A stretch of 64,000 nucleotides of DNA, taken from the NCBI GenBank assembly GCA_035439505.1, contig DAORKJ010000012.1:1-64000 (forward strand), read 5' to 3'. Shown in pieces: positions 45,307 through 53,549 of this stretch. The translations under genes and the position numbers were made by a program. Every line of letters starts with the position of its first letter. Within the stretch, counting starts at the first letter, position 1. This DNA is from UBA7236 sp035439505 (lineage in GTDB: Bacteria; Bacteroidota; Bacteroidia; Chitinophagales; BACL12). The notes beneath the pieces were generated by a model that did not search any database, was not told the origin of the DNA, and saw only the letters and a program-made list of their open reading frames with translations.

Positions 45307-45337
45307 AGCTTGAATGAATTATTTAATTGGATAAATA

Positions 45338-46315
45338 TTATCTATACATCACCTCTTTCACTACTTTAATAACTTTTGCCGGATCAGGTAAATAAGCATT
45401 TACCAAATTTCCTGCGTAATGCATACTGGTATCTGCTCCGTTTACGCGGCGAACCGGTGCATCTAAATAATCAAATGCATCTTTTTGTAATTGATATCCG
45501 ATTTCTGAAGCAATACTGCCAAACGGCCAGCTTTCATCAACAACAACAATACGATTAGTTTTTTTAACCGATTCAACAATTGTTGCAATATCTAAAGGAC
45601 GAATAGTGCGCAAATCAATAACTTCTGCACTGATATTTTCTTTTTCTAATTCCTCTGCAGCTTTTAATGCAACTTTCATCATTTTGTTGAACGATACAAT
45701 TGTTACATCACTTCCAACACGTTTAATATCTGCTTTGCCAATCGGAATATAATATTCTTCCTCAGGCACAAATCCCATATCACTATACATCACCTCACTT
45801 TCCATAAAAATAACAGGGTCGTTATCAATAATGGCCGATTTCAATAAACCTTTCGCATCGTAAGGATTAGATGGAGAAATCACCTTCAAACCTGGGACAT
45901 TCGCATACCAGTTTTCAAACATCTGAGAGTGTTGAGCTCCCAATTGTCCGGCAGAACCCGATGGACCTCTGAAAACAATCGGGCAATTGAACTGACCTGC
46001 ACTCATTGCCAGCGTTTTTGCTGCTGAGTTTACAATCTGGTCAATTGGTAACAATGCAAAATTGAAGGTCATAAATTCGATAATCGGACGCAAACCATTC
46101 ATGGCAGCTCCAACGCCAATACCGGCAAAACCCAGCTCAGCGATTGGCGTGTCGATTACGCGTTTTTCGCCAAACTCGTCTAACATGCCCTGACTAACCT
46201 TATAGGCGCCGTTGTATTCGGCTACTTCTTCACCCATTAAGAAGATGTTGCTGTCTTTGCGCATTTCCTCACTCATGGCTTCACGCAAAGCCTCACGGAA
46301 TCTAATTTCTCGCAT
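45338..46315 (-). CDS. pdhB: Pyruvate dehydrogenase E1 component, beta subunit
   Basis: This 325-residue beta subunit of the heterotetrameric E1, with its alpha partner, decarboxylates pyruvate using thiamine diphosphate and feeds acetyl groups to E2. Motifs include FLMGEEVAEYNGAYKVSQGM, RVIDTPIAELGFAGIGVGAAMNGLRPI, GPSGSAGQLGAQHSQ, VISPSNPYDAKGLLKSAI and VIDLRTIRPLD. The length matches the family. No E1 alpha, E2 or E3 gene is adjacent, so the complex is split across the genome. A branched-chain ketoacid role is possible but the PDH-type residues fit better. Confidence 0.93.
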   Translation of the reverse strand: MREIRFREALREAMSEEMRKDSNIFLMGEEVAEYNGAYKVSQGMLDEFGEKRVIDTPIAELGFAGIGVGAAMNGLRPIIEFMTFNFALLPIDQIVNSAAKTLAMSAGQFNCPIVFRGPSGSAGQLGAQHSQMFENWYANVPGLKVISPSNPYDAKGLLKSAIIDNDPVIFMESEVMYSDMGFVPEEEYYIPIGKADIKRVGSDVTIVSFNKMMKVALKAAEELEKENISAEVIDLRTIRPLDIATIVESVKKTNRIVVVDESWPFGSIASEIGYQLQKDAFDYLDAPVRRVNGADTSMHYAGNLVNAYLPDPAKVIKVVKEVMYR

Positions 46316-46335
46316 TGTATTACCTGAATTTCCCG

Positions 46336-46343
46336 CAAAAATA
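46336..46343 (-). promoter_or_regulatory. -7 promoter element of pdhB
   Basis: TATTTTTG on the minus strand is a TAnnTTTG match 20 bases before the pdhB ATG; no clear -33 partner. Confidence 0.35.
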
Positions 46344-46565
46344 GGAAATGTTCAGCGCTTATTGGAAATTATGTATGCCCGAAATGGTCGGTAACTGTTT
46401 TTGCCTTACAAATAACCAAACCCGAACTTTACCATGACGGTTATAAAAAACCAACATCCCGCTGTGTTGCTATACAAATTGCTTTTGTTTTACATTTACT
46501 TCAAATTATTCCAAAAATCTGGTGCAACCTTTTTGAACCTCCTCGTTATTTAGGTATACGCACTT

Positions 46566-47123
46566 ATGGAAATCTCAATAACAAAGTCGAAAATGGGGTC
46601 ATCAAAGGCAGCTACTTCTACACATTCTCCGCTATCCCTGGAGGATATGTACAAGGTGTTTGCAAAAAAGATGATCAACCTGAGTGCCCGGATTGTAAAT
46701 AATCCTATTACTGCGCAGGATATTGTTCAGGATGCATTTATTTCCGGTCATGCCCATATGCAACAATTTACCACCGAAACCGATTTTGGCAATTGGTTAA
46801 AAAGGGTAGTGGTAAATAAATCAATCGACCAGCTTCGAAAAAAATCTAATGCCACTTTTGAAATTAATGAAACAACACATTTAGTTGCTGAGATAGATGA
46901 AATAAGTGAAGAACCGGAATATGATATTCCGACCGTTTTACAATCGATAGCCGAATTACCCGATGGTTACCGATTGGTTTTTACACTATTTGTATTTGAA
47001 CAATATAGCCATAACGAAATTGCTGCAGCATTAAATATTTCGGAAGGCACTTCAAAATCACAATACAATCGAGCCCGAAAAAAACTCATTCAAATTATTC
47101 AATCTAAACAGATTAAATCATGA
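46566..47123 (+). CDS. ECF-type RNA polymerase sigma factor
   Basis: This 185-residue sigma-70 family factor has region 2 (~25-95) with LSARIVNNPITAQDIVQDAFISGHAHMQQF and FGNWLKRVVVNKSIDQLRKK. Region 4 (~120-180) has LQSIAELPDGYRLVFTLFVFEQYSHNEIAAALNISEGTSKSQYNRARKKL. No region 3 is present, which defines the ECF class. The stop overlaps the start of the next gene by four bases (ATGA), the arrangement typical of a sigma factor and its regulator. Autoregulation is likely for the class, but I could not identify its promoter motif. Confidence 0.92.
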   Translation: MEISITKSKMGSSKAATSTHSPLSLEDMYKVFAKKMINLSARIVNNPITAQDIVQDAFISGHAHMQQFTTETDFGNWLKRVVVNKSIDQLRKKSNATFEINETTHLVAEIDEISEEPEYDIPTVLQSIAELPDGYRLVFTLFVFEQYSHNEIAAALNISEGTSKSQYNRARKKLIQIIQSKQIKS

Positions 47124-48544
47124 GCAAATTACGTATCGAAGATTTTATCTTACAAAATAAGGATGCGTTCGATATTATTGAACCTGCTCCAATTGCTGCT
47201 ACCGGCATACTCAGTAGCGCTACTAAAATTGTTTCCTCATCCATTAAATCTATTACTATGAAAGTTTTAGCCATAATTTCTATTACTACTGTTACTGTTA
47301 TCAGTTACTTAACTTTTTCTAATCGCGAAAACAATTCTGCCACAACAGCAAAAAGTGGAGAACAAACTGTTCAACCATCAACTATGAACGTATCGGAAGA
47401 ACCACCAACAACAAATCAAACATCAGCCATCAACCCGGGCCATGAAAATCCAATTACACATCTGGAAAAACATAGTCCGTTGACTATTTTAGATGAACAG
47501 ATAGAACCTGACCCGGAAATAATAAACACCACCTATACACAACAAACGTGGGATAGTATTCAAATGCGTCAACCGGAATCATATATTTGGGTTCGAAAAG
47601 GGAAAAGTGTAACCTTAAATATTGATACTCTGTTTACCGGAATTACGCATGTTGAAATAAATACCAATTCATTTGATGTGATTGCTCAAGGACAAACAGG
47701 TTCACATAATGTAAATGTAAAGGTTGAAGCAGAAAATAAAATTAAAGGTATCGTAATTAATGACCCTAAAATTGAAGTAGTTTGCGCGCTTGAAGGTTCC
47801 GTGTTAAAAATTAAAGCTTTGTTTGGAGGGAGTTCAGGAATTGGGACTTTCGAATCGGACGGAACACTTACACTCAACGTGCCGGAAACAGCAACCATTA
47901 AAATAAATCACGACTATGGCAATTTAGATGTCAGTAATTTAATTACGAATATGTTTGAATTGCAATCTACTTCCAGCAATGTTAAAATTAATAATATAAC
48001 TGCTCCAATAAATGTGCGTGTTGATTATGGAAATGTGCTTTTAGACAAAACAGTTGGGGCTTTAAACTTGGATTTTCGTTCATGTAATGTTTCCTTTGGA
48101 AATCAAAAAGGTGATGTGAATTTCGAAAGTGATTATTGTAATTTAAGTATGGGTGGAATTCAAGGTAATATCAATGGAAAGCTCAATTCAGGGAAAGTTG
48201 ATATCCTCGATATTACCGGAAATATTAAGTTTAATGCTGATTATACTAATATTAAAATGAACAATGTTAAAGGTGATTTAAGTATGGTAACAAATTCCGG
48301 GAATATTGTTGGCGAAAAAATTGAATTGATTTCTGCAGCCAATTTCAATACGGAATACGGAAGTGTTGATATCGATTTTGTTAATGATATTAATAAAATG
48401 AGTTTCGATTTAAAAACATCTTACGGTAACATCCAGTTGCAAGATGGTGTTAACGCCCGCAAAACACAGGGAGACTTATTAATTGAGCGTGGAGGAATTA
48501 AAGTTAGCTCTACGACAGATAGCGGGAATATCAAGATAAAATAA
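47120..48544 (+). CDS. Putative anti-sigma membrane protein with beta-solenoid (DUF4097-like) domain
   Basis: This 474-residue membrane protein has a cytosolic N-terminus with LRIEDFILQNKDAFDIIEPAP, like the short motif at the start of many Bacteroidota proteins encoded directly after ECF sigma factors. One membrane helix (~47-66, MKVLAIISITTVTVISYLTF) leads to a P/T/N-rich linker. A periplasmic domain (~175-474) with repeating strand patterns (NHDYGNLDVSN, RVDYGNVLLDK, NADYTNIKMNN, NTEYGSVDIDF, KTSYGNIQLQD) follows, as in DUF4097/adhesin-like beta-solenoids. Translational coupling to the sigma factor (ATGA) supports a regulator role. It lacks a classic zinc anti-sigma motif, so binding to sigma is inferred. 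Confidence 0.75.
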   Translation: MSKLRIEDFILQNKDAFDIIEPAPIAATGILSSATKIVSSSIKSITMKVLAIISITTVTVISYLTFSNRENNSATTAKSGEQTVQPSTMNVSEEPPTTNQTSAINPGHENPITHLEKHSPLTILDEQIEPDPEIINTTYTQQTWDSIQMRQPESYIWVRKGKSVTLNIDTLFTGITHVEINTNSFDVIAQGQTGSHNVNVKVEAENKIKGIVINDPKIEVVCALEGSVLKIKALFGGSSGIGTFESDGTLTLNVPETATIKINHDYGNLDVSNLITNMFELQSTSSNVKINNITAPINVRVDYGNVLLDKTVGALNLDFRSCNVSFGNQKGDVNFESDYCNLSMGGIQGNINGKLNSGKVDILDITGNIKFNADYTNIKMNNVKGDLSMVTNSGNIVGEKIELISAANFNTEYGSVDIDFVNDINKMSFDLKTSYGNIQLQDGVNARKTQGDLLIERGGIKVSSTTDSGNIKIK

Positions 48545-48555
48545 GACAGACTAAC

Positions 48556-48640
48556 AAACCTGTTATTACAATGTCAATTTAAGTCTTAAAAGGGTTTAGG
48601 CCGGACTTAAACAAGAATTTGTAATAACAGGTTTTATTTT
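48556..48640 (+). terminator. Nested long hairpin terminator of the sigma/solenoid operon
   Basis: AAACCTGTTATTACAA (48556-48571) pairs perfectly with TTGTAATAACAGGTTT (48619-48634). Inside it TTTAAGTC (48578-48585) pairs with GACTTAAA (48604-48611). TTTTATTTTTATTT follows. The stem is far longer than usual for an intrinsic terminator. Confidence 0.7.
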
Positions 48641-48702
48641 TATTTACTTATACAAATTTTGAATTGACTTAGCGCCTAATCAGAAATCGTGGAATTAAAG
48701 TC

Positions 48703-49773
48703 CTAATCTTTAAATCTAACTCCTAGGCCGCTGGTTCCCGTGATAACCATTTCACCATTTATTATCTTGAAACCACCTGTTACTAATTGCTCTGCCACTT
48801 CCAAACTGCCATCTAAATCCAAATACCTGGTATTGGGACAAGCATACGCAATATGCAACGCAGCAGTAATACTGATTAAACTTTCATCATTACATCCCCA
48901 AAATAAATCAATATTTTGTTGTGCCGCTAAACCGGCAATTTGGTGTGCAGCTAAAATGCCACCCGCTTTCATGAGTTTAATATTAAAAACGCCATAGGCA
49001 ATGGGTTGATTCGCTAATGCCGCAGCACTTTCGTAATCGGTTAGGGACTCATCCGCTACTAATTTTTTTCTAACCGATTCAGGTAAATTTAAAAGTGCAG
49101 CATTATTAGCTGGCGGTAAGGGTTGTTCTATAAGTTCTATCGGTAACTTTTCAGTGGCACTTAAAAATTGCTCCAGTTGTTGCAAATCATATCCTGAATT
49201 CGCATCAACCCGAATTTTCATTCTTTTGCCAAAACCTTCTGTTAAATAATGTAATCTGCTAATATCTTCCTCAACCGAAATGCCTGTTTTTATTTTTAAG
49301 ATTCTAAATCCTTTGGCATAATATTTTTCAGCATCCTCTAACATGGCTTTTGTTTCTTTAATGCCAATGGTAATGCTGGTTGGTAGAGATGAAATTTTTT
49401 GGCCAAAAATATCCACCACCCTCTTATTGTAAAAATTACAATAAGCATCTAATAATGCAATATCAATTGCTGCAATTGTTCCCGGCATATGAGGGAATTG
49501 TTGCCTGCATTGCGCAATTATTTGCGGATAATCCTCAATATTTTTACCCACTAATTCCTGAATAAAATCGCTTTGTAAATTTTGTAAGGTTAAAGCAGGG
49601 GTTTCACCTATAACTTCAGGAAATGGGTTAGAAGCGCCAAAGCCTTGTATCCCATTATCGAGCGTAACAATGAAATAAATTATTTCTGTATCTATTATCG
49701 ACTGGTAAGCAATTGCATAGGGTTGATCCAATGGAATGCGTTCTAAAAAAGCCCTTACCGAGTGAATTTTCAT
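48703..49773 (-). CDS. Dipeptide epimerase (L-Ala-D/L-Glu type, enolase superfamily)
   Basis: This 356-residue cytosolic enzyme epimerises the second residue of dipeptides such as L-Ala-D-Glu from murein. Enolase-superfamily signatures are K160-x-K162 in ILKIKTG, Mg2+ ligands D190 (RVDANSGY), E216 (IEQPLPP) and D241 (VADESLTD), and the second-face base K266 in FNIKLMKAGG. This is the residue set of the YkfB/YcjG dipeptide epimerases rather than of muconate cycloisomerase. The ATG overlaps the stop of the upstream DUF1611 gene (ATGA). It is the last gene of a three-gene operon for peptide catabolism. Confidence 0.92.
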   Translation of the reverse strand: MKIHSVRAFLERIPLDQPYAIAYQSIIDTEIIYFIVTLDNGIQGFGASNPFPEVIGETPALTLQNLQSDFIQELVGKNIEDYPQIIAQCRQQFPHMPGTIAAIDIALLDAYCNFYNKRVVDIFGQKISSLPTSITIGIKETKAMLEDAEKYYAKGFRILKIKTGISVEEDISRLHYLTEGFGKRMKIRVDANSGYDLQQLEQFLSATEKLPIELIEQPLPPANNAALLNLPESVRKKLVADESLTDYESAAALANQPIAYGVFNIKLMKAGGILAAHQIAGLAAQQNIDLFWGCNDESLISITAALHIAYACPNTRYLDLDGSLEVAEQLVTGGFKIINGEMVITGTSGLGVRFKD

Positions 49774-50825
49774 TTGATTGATCCTTGTATAATTGGAATA
49801 ACTTTTTCTACACCTTGCTGAAGTGGCAACAATACCGGGATTTTTAAAACAGCTGCATATTCTTGTTGAAATGCTAATGCTTCATCCTTAGAACAGTCTT
49901 CGGTATTTAAAGCAAGTGCAATTACTTCTGCACCATACATTTTTATTAACGCAATTTCTGATGGCACATCGTGAATTTCACCCCACAATGGTGTATGCTC
50001 ATAATGTTTGCGTTTTGGCGCATGCACTAAAATTACCTGCTTCGCATTTCCTGAAACTAAAAATTCAGCTCCTGCAGGCCCACTTGGGTTGCGCAAAGCA
50101 GATTGGCCTTCTATTAAAATTACATCCGCCGATGTTTCATTATAACAATTAACAATTGAGTGCTCTAATTCGCCGGAAATAAAATCGTTTAAGGTAGAAT
50201 CGAAAATAAATCCATATTTACCACCCTGCATCCAACCTGTTTGGCCGGTATAAATCATCTGTGCATTGATATTATGTTTTTGACAAGCCTGCAGAATTAA
50301 ACGGCAAGTTGTCCTTTTACCTAATGCACAATCGGTTCCAATCACGGCAATAATATTTGCCTTTACCTGATGTATGCTGCCATTCCAAAAATGTAAATCT
50401 TTTTTCGCTTTTGGCTTTCTTACATCAATTAAATTTACCTGATGTTCAGCTGCTAATGAACTGATATGTTTATTGTCAGACAAATATTCATGTAATCCAT
50501 TAACAATAGACATCTTATGTTTAATACATGTTTCAATAATGGGTAAAAATGCTTCAGGTAAAACACCTCCAACAGTAGCAATGCCAATAATACAATACTC
50601 AATATTGTTTATCTCTTGTATAGCAGTATTCACATCCACATACACAGGAATATTTCTAAAAACACCATCAATTATTTCTCCGGCATCTTTTCCTGCATGC
50701 TGAGTGTCAATTACTGCAACAATTTCAAACCGTTCTGTTCCTCTGATAAGGCCATGCGCTGTTTTTGCATCTGACTCATGCAAAATGCTTCCTGTTAAAA
50801 CAATAGCTTTTGGTTTTGTACTCAC
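49770..50825 (-). CDS. DUF1611 family P-loop protein
   Basis: This 351-residue protein has an N-terminal Rossmann-like domain (~5-150, KAIVLTGSILHESDAKTAHGL) and a C-terminal P-loop NTPase-like domain. Its nucleotide-binding loop is GTDCALGKRTT (163-173), followed by YTGQTGWMQGGKYG and VILIEGQSALRNPSGPAG. The biochemical role of the family is not established. It is often found beside dipeptide epimerases. Here it overlaps the epimerase gene by four bases and starts 10 bases after the fusion hydrolase ends, so all three are made together. A role in handling or modifying D-amino-acid peptides is inference. Confidence 0.85.
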   Translation of the reverse strand: MSTKPKAIVLTGSILHESDAKTAHGLIRGTERFEIVAVIDTQHAGKDAGEIIDGVFRNIPVYVDVNTAIQEINNIEYCIIGIATVGGVLPEAFLPIIETCIKHKMSIVNGLHEYLSDNKHISSLAAEHQVNLIDVRKPKAKKDLHFWNGSIHQVKANIIAVIGTDCALGKRTTCRLILQACQKHNINAQMIYTGQTGWMQGGKYGFIFDSTLNDFISGELEHSIVNCYNETSADVILIEGQSALRNPSGPAGAEFLVSGNAKQVILVHAPKRKHYEHTPLWGEIHDVPSEIALIKMYGAEVIALALNTEDCSKDEALAFQQEYAAVLKIPVLLPLQQGVEKVIPIIQGSIK

Positions 50826-50835
50826 GAATACTAAT

Positions 50836-53349
50836 TTATTTGCTCAAAAATACACCCGGAAAACGATTGGTGGCTGATTTATCCTGATAAACTATTTCAC
50901 CATTTACCCACACCATTAAAATGCCGTCCGACAATGCTTTAGAATTTTCAATGTCTGCATTGTCTTTTACTAATTCAGGGTCAAATAAAACTAAATCTGC
51001 AAAATAACCAGGTGCAATAATTCCTCTTTCTTTAATGCCAACATGTGAAGCTCCCAAAGCTGTCATTTTATTAATAGCTGTTGGCAATCCCATAATTTGT
51101 TGCTCCCTGATATAATGTCCTAATACTCTTGTAAATGCACCATATCCTCTTGGATGGCCACCATTTGCTCCATCTGAACAAACATTGGTATGCGTCCAGG
51201 TTAAAAATGGAATGATATCTTCATCACTCATACTTTTTCCCATTATAGCCTCAATATAATCATCCTCCGGATGTAATTTACCATATGCTTCTGCTGCGGC
51301 AACTAAATATAATAATGTTGCTTCATTACTTTCATTTCTCATTGCTGCAATTTCACTAATAGATTTACCCGCATATTCTGGATTTGGTTTATAACGAACC
51401 ATAATAGAACCACTTGGGTCGAATAAATGAGTAGTTGCATATCGTGCACCTTCCATGCTGGTGAAATCTTTGTTGGGAAATAAAACACGAATTGTTGCAT
51501 TCCAATAAGTATATGGATAACAATCTGCGGTTATATCAATCCCGGATTCTCGTGCCATTTCAAGTTTAGCAATAATTTGTGTGGCAGTTCCCCAATCGTC
51601 TTTTAATGCAATTTTAATATGCGATATCTGAACAGGAATTTTTGCTTCATATCCAATAGTTATTATTTCATCTATTGCATCATTTAATTTAATATCCTCG
51701 CTGCGTAAATGACTGATATATTTTCCTCCACCTGCAGCTGTTGTTTTAGCTAATTGAATAACCTCATCCATCGTAGAATAAAATCCGCCCTCATATTCTA
51801 AACCTGTAGAAAGTCCAAGTGAACCTCCTGCTAATTCAGCTTCCAATAATTGTTTCATTTGGTCAATTTCTTCCTGTGTTGCTGGGCGATAAACATCATC
51901 TTTGCCCATTACCATTGCACGAATTGTTGCATGCCCGGTATAGGTGGCGATATTTACTGACTTAGGAATTTCGCTACACCATTTTTTCAAACTATCTATC
52001 GGGTCACTTTCGCCATCCTGACCAATAACAATTGTAGTAATTCCCTGACTAATTGCAGCAAGTGCATTTGGTGTATTATTTAATTCACGGTCCACGTGAC
52101 TATGTGTATCAATAAATCCCGGTGCTAATACTTTGCCATTGCCATTTATTACTTGCTCATTTTTAAATGGCGTTAAGTTACCGATGTCTAAAATTCTATC
52201 GCCTTCAATGCGCACAGAAGTTTTACGTTGTGGTGTTCCGGTGCCATCTATAAGTTCAATATTTTCAATAAGTGTTGTGCCCGGTATTTCAAATGGTTTA
52301 TTCAAAAATAATGATTGGCCTAATGGTATACCTGTGTAGTTACTTCCACTTGATAACACAATTAATGTGCGATTTTCAACTACATCGCGACAAATTAAAT
52401 TTAAAAATCCTGCCCATCCACCGGTATGCATAAAAATGCTGTCCTGTTTAGCAATAAACCATCCAAAACCATAAGGATAAGTGGTGCCATCACTTAAAGG
52501 AGCAGGTTGTAAAGCCTTGGCGAATGTGGTTTGTTTAACAATTTTATTGGTGTATAATAATTGTTCCCATTTAAATAAATCTTCTGCAGATGAATACATA
52601 TTTCCATCTCCATAAACGCCATCAACATGCCATAAATCGTTTAGGCTTGTTTTACCATTTACTGTTTGAAAACCATACACATGATTTGTAGGCACAGTCG
52701 GCATAAAAATATGATACAAATACGTGTCAGATAATTTTGCAGGTTTTATTATTTTTTCTTCCATGAATGTATTTAGTGGTTGTCCACTAATTTTTTCAAT
52801 AATCATGGCAATTAATACATAATTAGTATTGCTGTAATTCCAACTACTTCCTGTAGCAAATTCCAACTCAGGTTGATATTTTATATAAAGGTCGAGAACA
52901 CCCTGATTGGTTAAAGAATCAATAGGCGTACGATTTTGGGTATACAAATCAAAATAATCAGGAATCCCACTGGTATGTTGTAATAAGTGTTGAATGGTGA
53001 TACCCTCGTATGGGAAAGTAGGTAGGTATTTTTTCACCTCATCGCTAAATTGAATTTTACCTTCATCATAAAGCACCATAGTGCCCGCAGCAATAAATTG
53101 TTTGCTTAAAGAGGCCAGGTTAAATGCTGATGTACTAGTTAATGGTTCACCTGTTTGTGCGTTGGATACCCCAAATGCCTTTTTATATACTACCTTACCT
53201 TTTTCCGCATACAATACTGTGCCGTTAAACCTCCCGGTTGCGGCCAGCTGACTATACTTGGTATCTATTTCGTCAACAATTGCAGATGGTTGGGCATAAC
53301 TACATACTGCACTTAAAATAATAATAAGGAAAGTGGTAAAAAATCTCAT
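50836..53349 (-). CDS. Fusion of serine hydrolase (class C beta-lactamase fold) and N-acyl-D-amino-acid deacylase
   Basis: This 837-residue secreted protein has a signal peptide (1-19, ending SYAQ). The first domain (~25-350) is a penicillin-binding/beta-lactamase class C fold with S80-x-x-K83, Y172-S-N174 and H308-T-G310 in the third box. The second (~360-837) is an amidohydrolase of the D-aminoacylase type: GFIDTHSHVDRE (H416, H418), SLGLSTGLEYEGGF, KYISHLRSED, and a closing GIIAPGYFADLVLFDPE. Together they could trim D-residue-containing murein peptides in the periplasm. The first domain could be a D,D-peptidase or esterase, since class C folds vary. It heads an operon with DUF1611 and the dipeptide epimerase. 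Confidence 0.88.
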   Translation of the reverse strand: MRFFTTFLIIILSAVCSYAQPSAIVDEIDTKYSQLAATGRFNGTVLYAEKGKVVYKKAFGVSNAQTGEPLTSTSAFNLASLSKQFIAAGTMVLYDEGKIQFSDEVKKYLPTFPYEGITIQHLLQHTSGIPDYFDLYTQNRTPIDSLTNQGVLDLYIKYQPELEFATGSSWNYSNTNYVLIAMIIEKISGQPLNTFMEEKIIKPAKLSDTYLYHIFMPTVPTNHVYGFQTVNGKTSLNDLWHVDGVYGDGNMYSSAEDLFKWEQLLYTNKIVKQTTFAKALQPAPLSDGTTYPYGFGWFIAKQDSIFMHTGGWAGFLNLICRDVVENRTLIVLSSGSNYTGIPLGQSLFLNKPFEIPGTTLIENIELIDGTGTPQRKTSVRIEGDRILDIGNLTPFKNEQVINGNGKVLAPGFIDTHSHVDRELNNTPNALAAISQGITTIVIGQDGESDPIDSLKKWCSEIPKSVNIATYTGHATIRAMVMGKDDVYRPATQEEIDQMKQLLEAELAGGSLGLSTGLEYEGGFYSTMDEVIQLAKTTAAGGGKYISHLRSEDIKLNDAIDEIITIGYEAKIPVQISHIKIALKDDWGTATQIIAKLEMARESGIDITADCYPYTYWNATIRVLFPNKDFTSMEGARYATTHLFDPSGSIMVRYKPNPEYAGKSISEIAAMRNESNEATLLYLVAAAEAYGKLHPEDDYIEAIMGKSMSDEDIIPFLTWTHTNVCSDGANGGHPRGYGAFTRVLGHYIREQQIMGLPTAINKMTALGASHVGIKERGIIAPGYFADLVLFDPELVKDNADIENSKALSDGILMVWVNGEIVYQDKSATNRFPGVFLSK

Positions 53350-53365
53350 TTGTTTGGAATATGCT

Positions 53366-53373
53366 CAAAATTA
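53366..53373 (-). promoter_or_regulatory. -7 promoter element of the peptide-catabolism operon
   Basis: TAATTTTG on the minus strand is a perfect TAnnTTTG 16 bases before the ATG at 53349. A -33 partner is not clear. Confidence 0.4.
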
Positions 53374-53549
53374 AGTGTTTTCTCTATGTGTTAAGATTTG
53401 CCCGTTAACAAAACTTGCCGCTGTAATCTCCAATTCATCACCTTTATGGACTAAAACAGTTAAAAACCTGGTTAAAAATCGTTAAATGACTTTAAAATGA
53501 ACAGTATACCCAAACCACCTTTTTATCTTGCATGCACAACATATTGACA

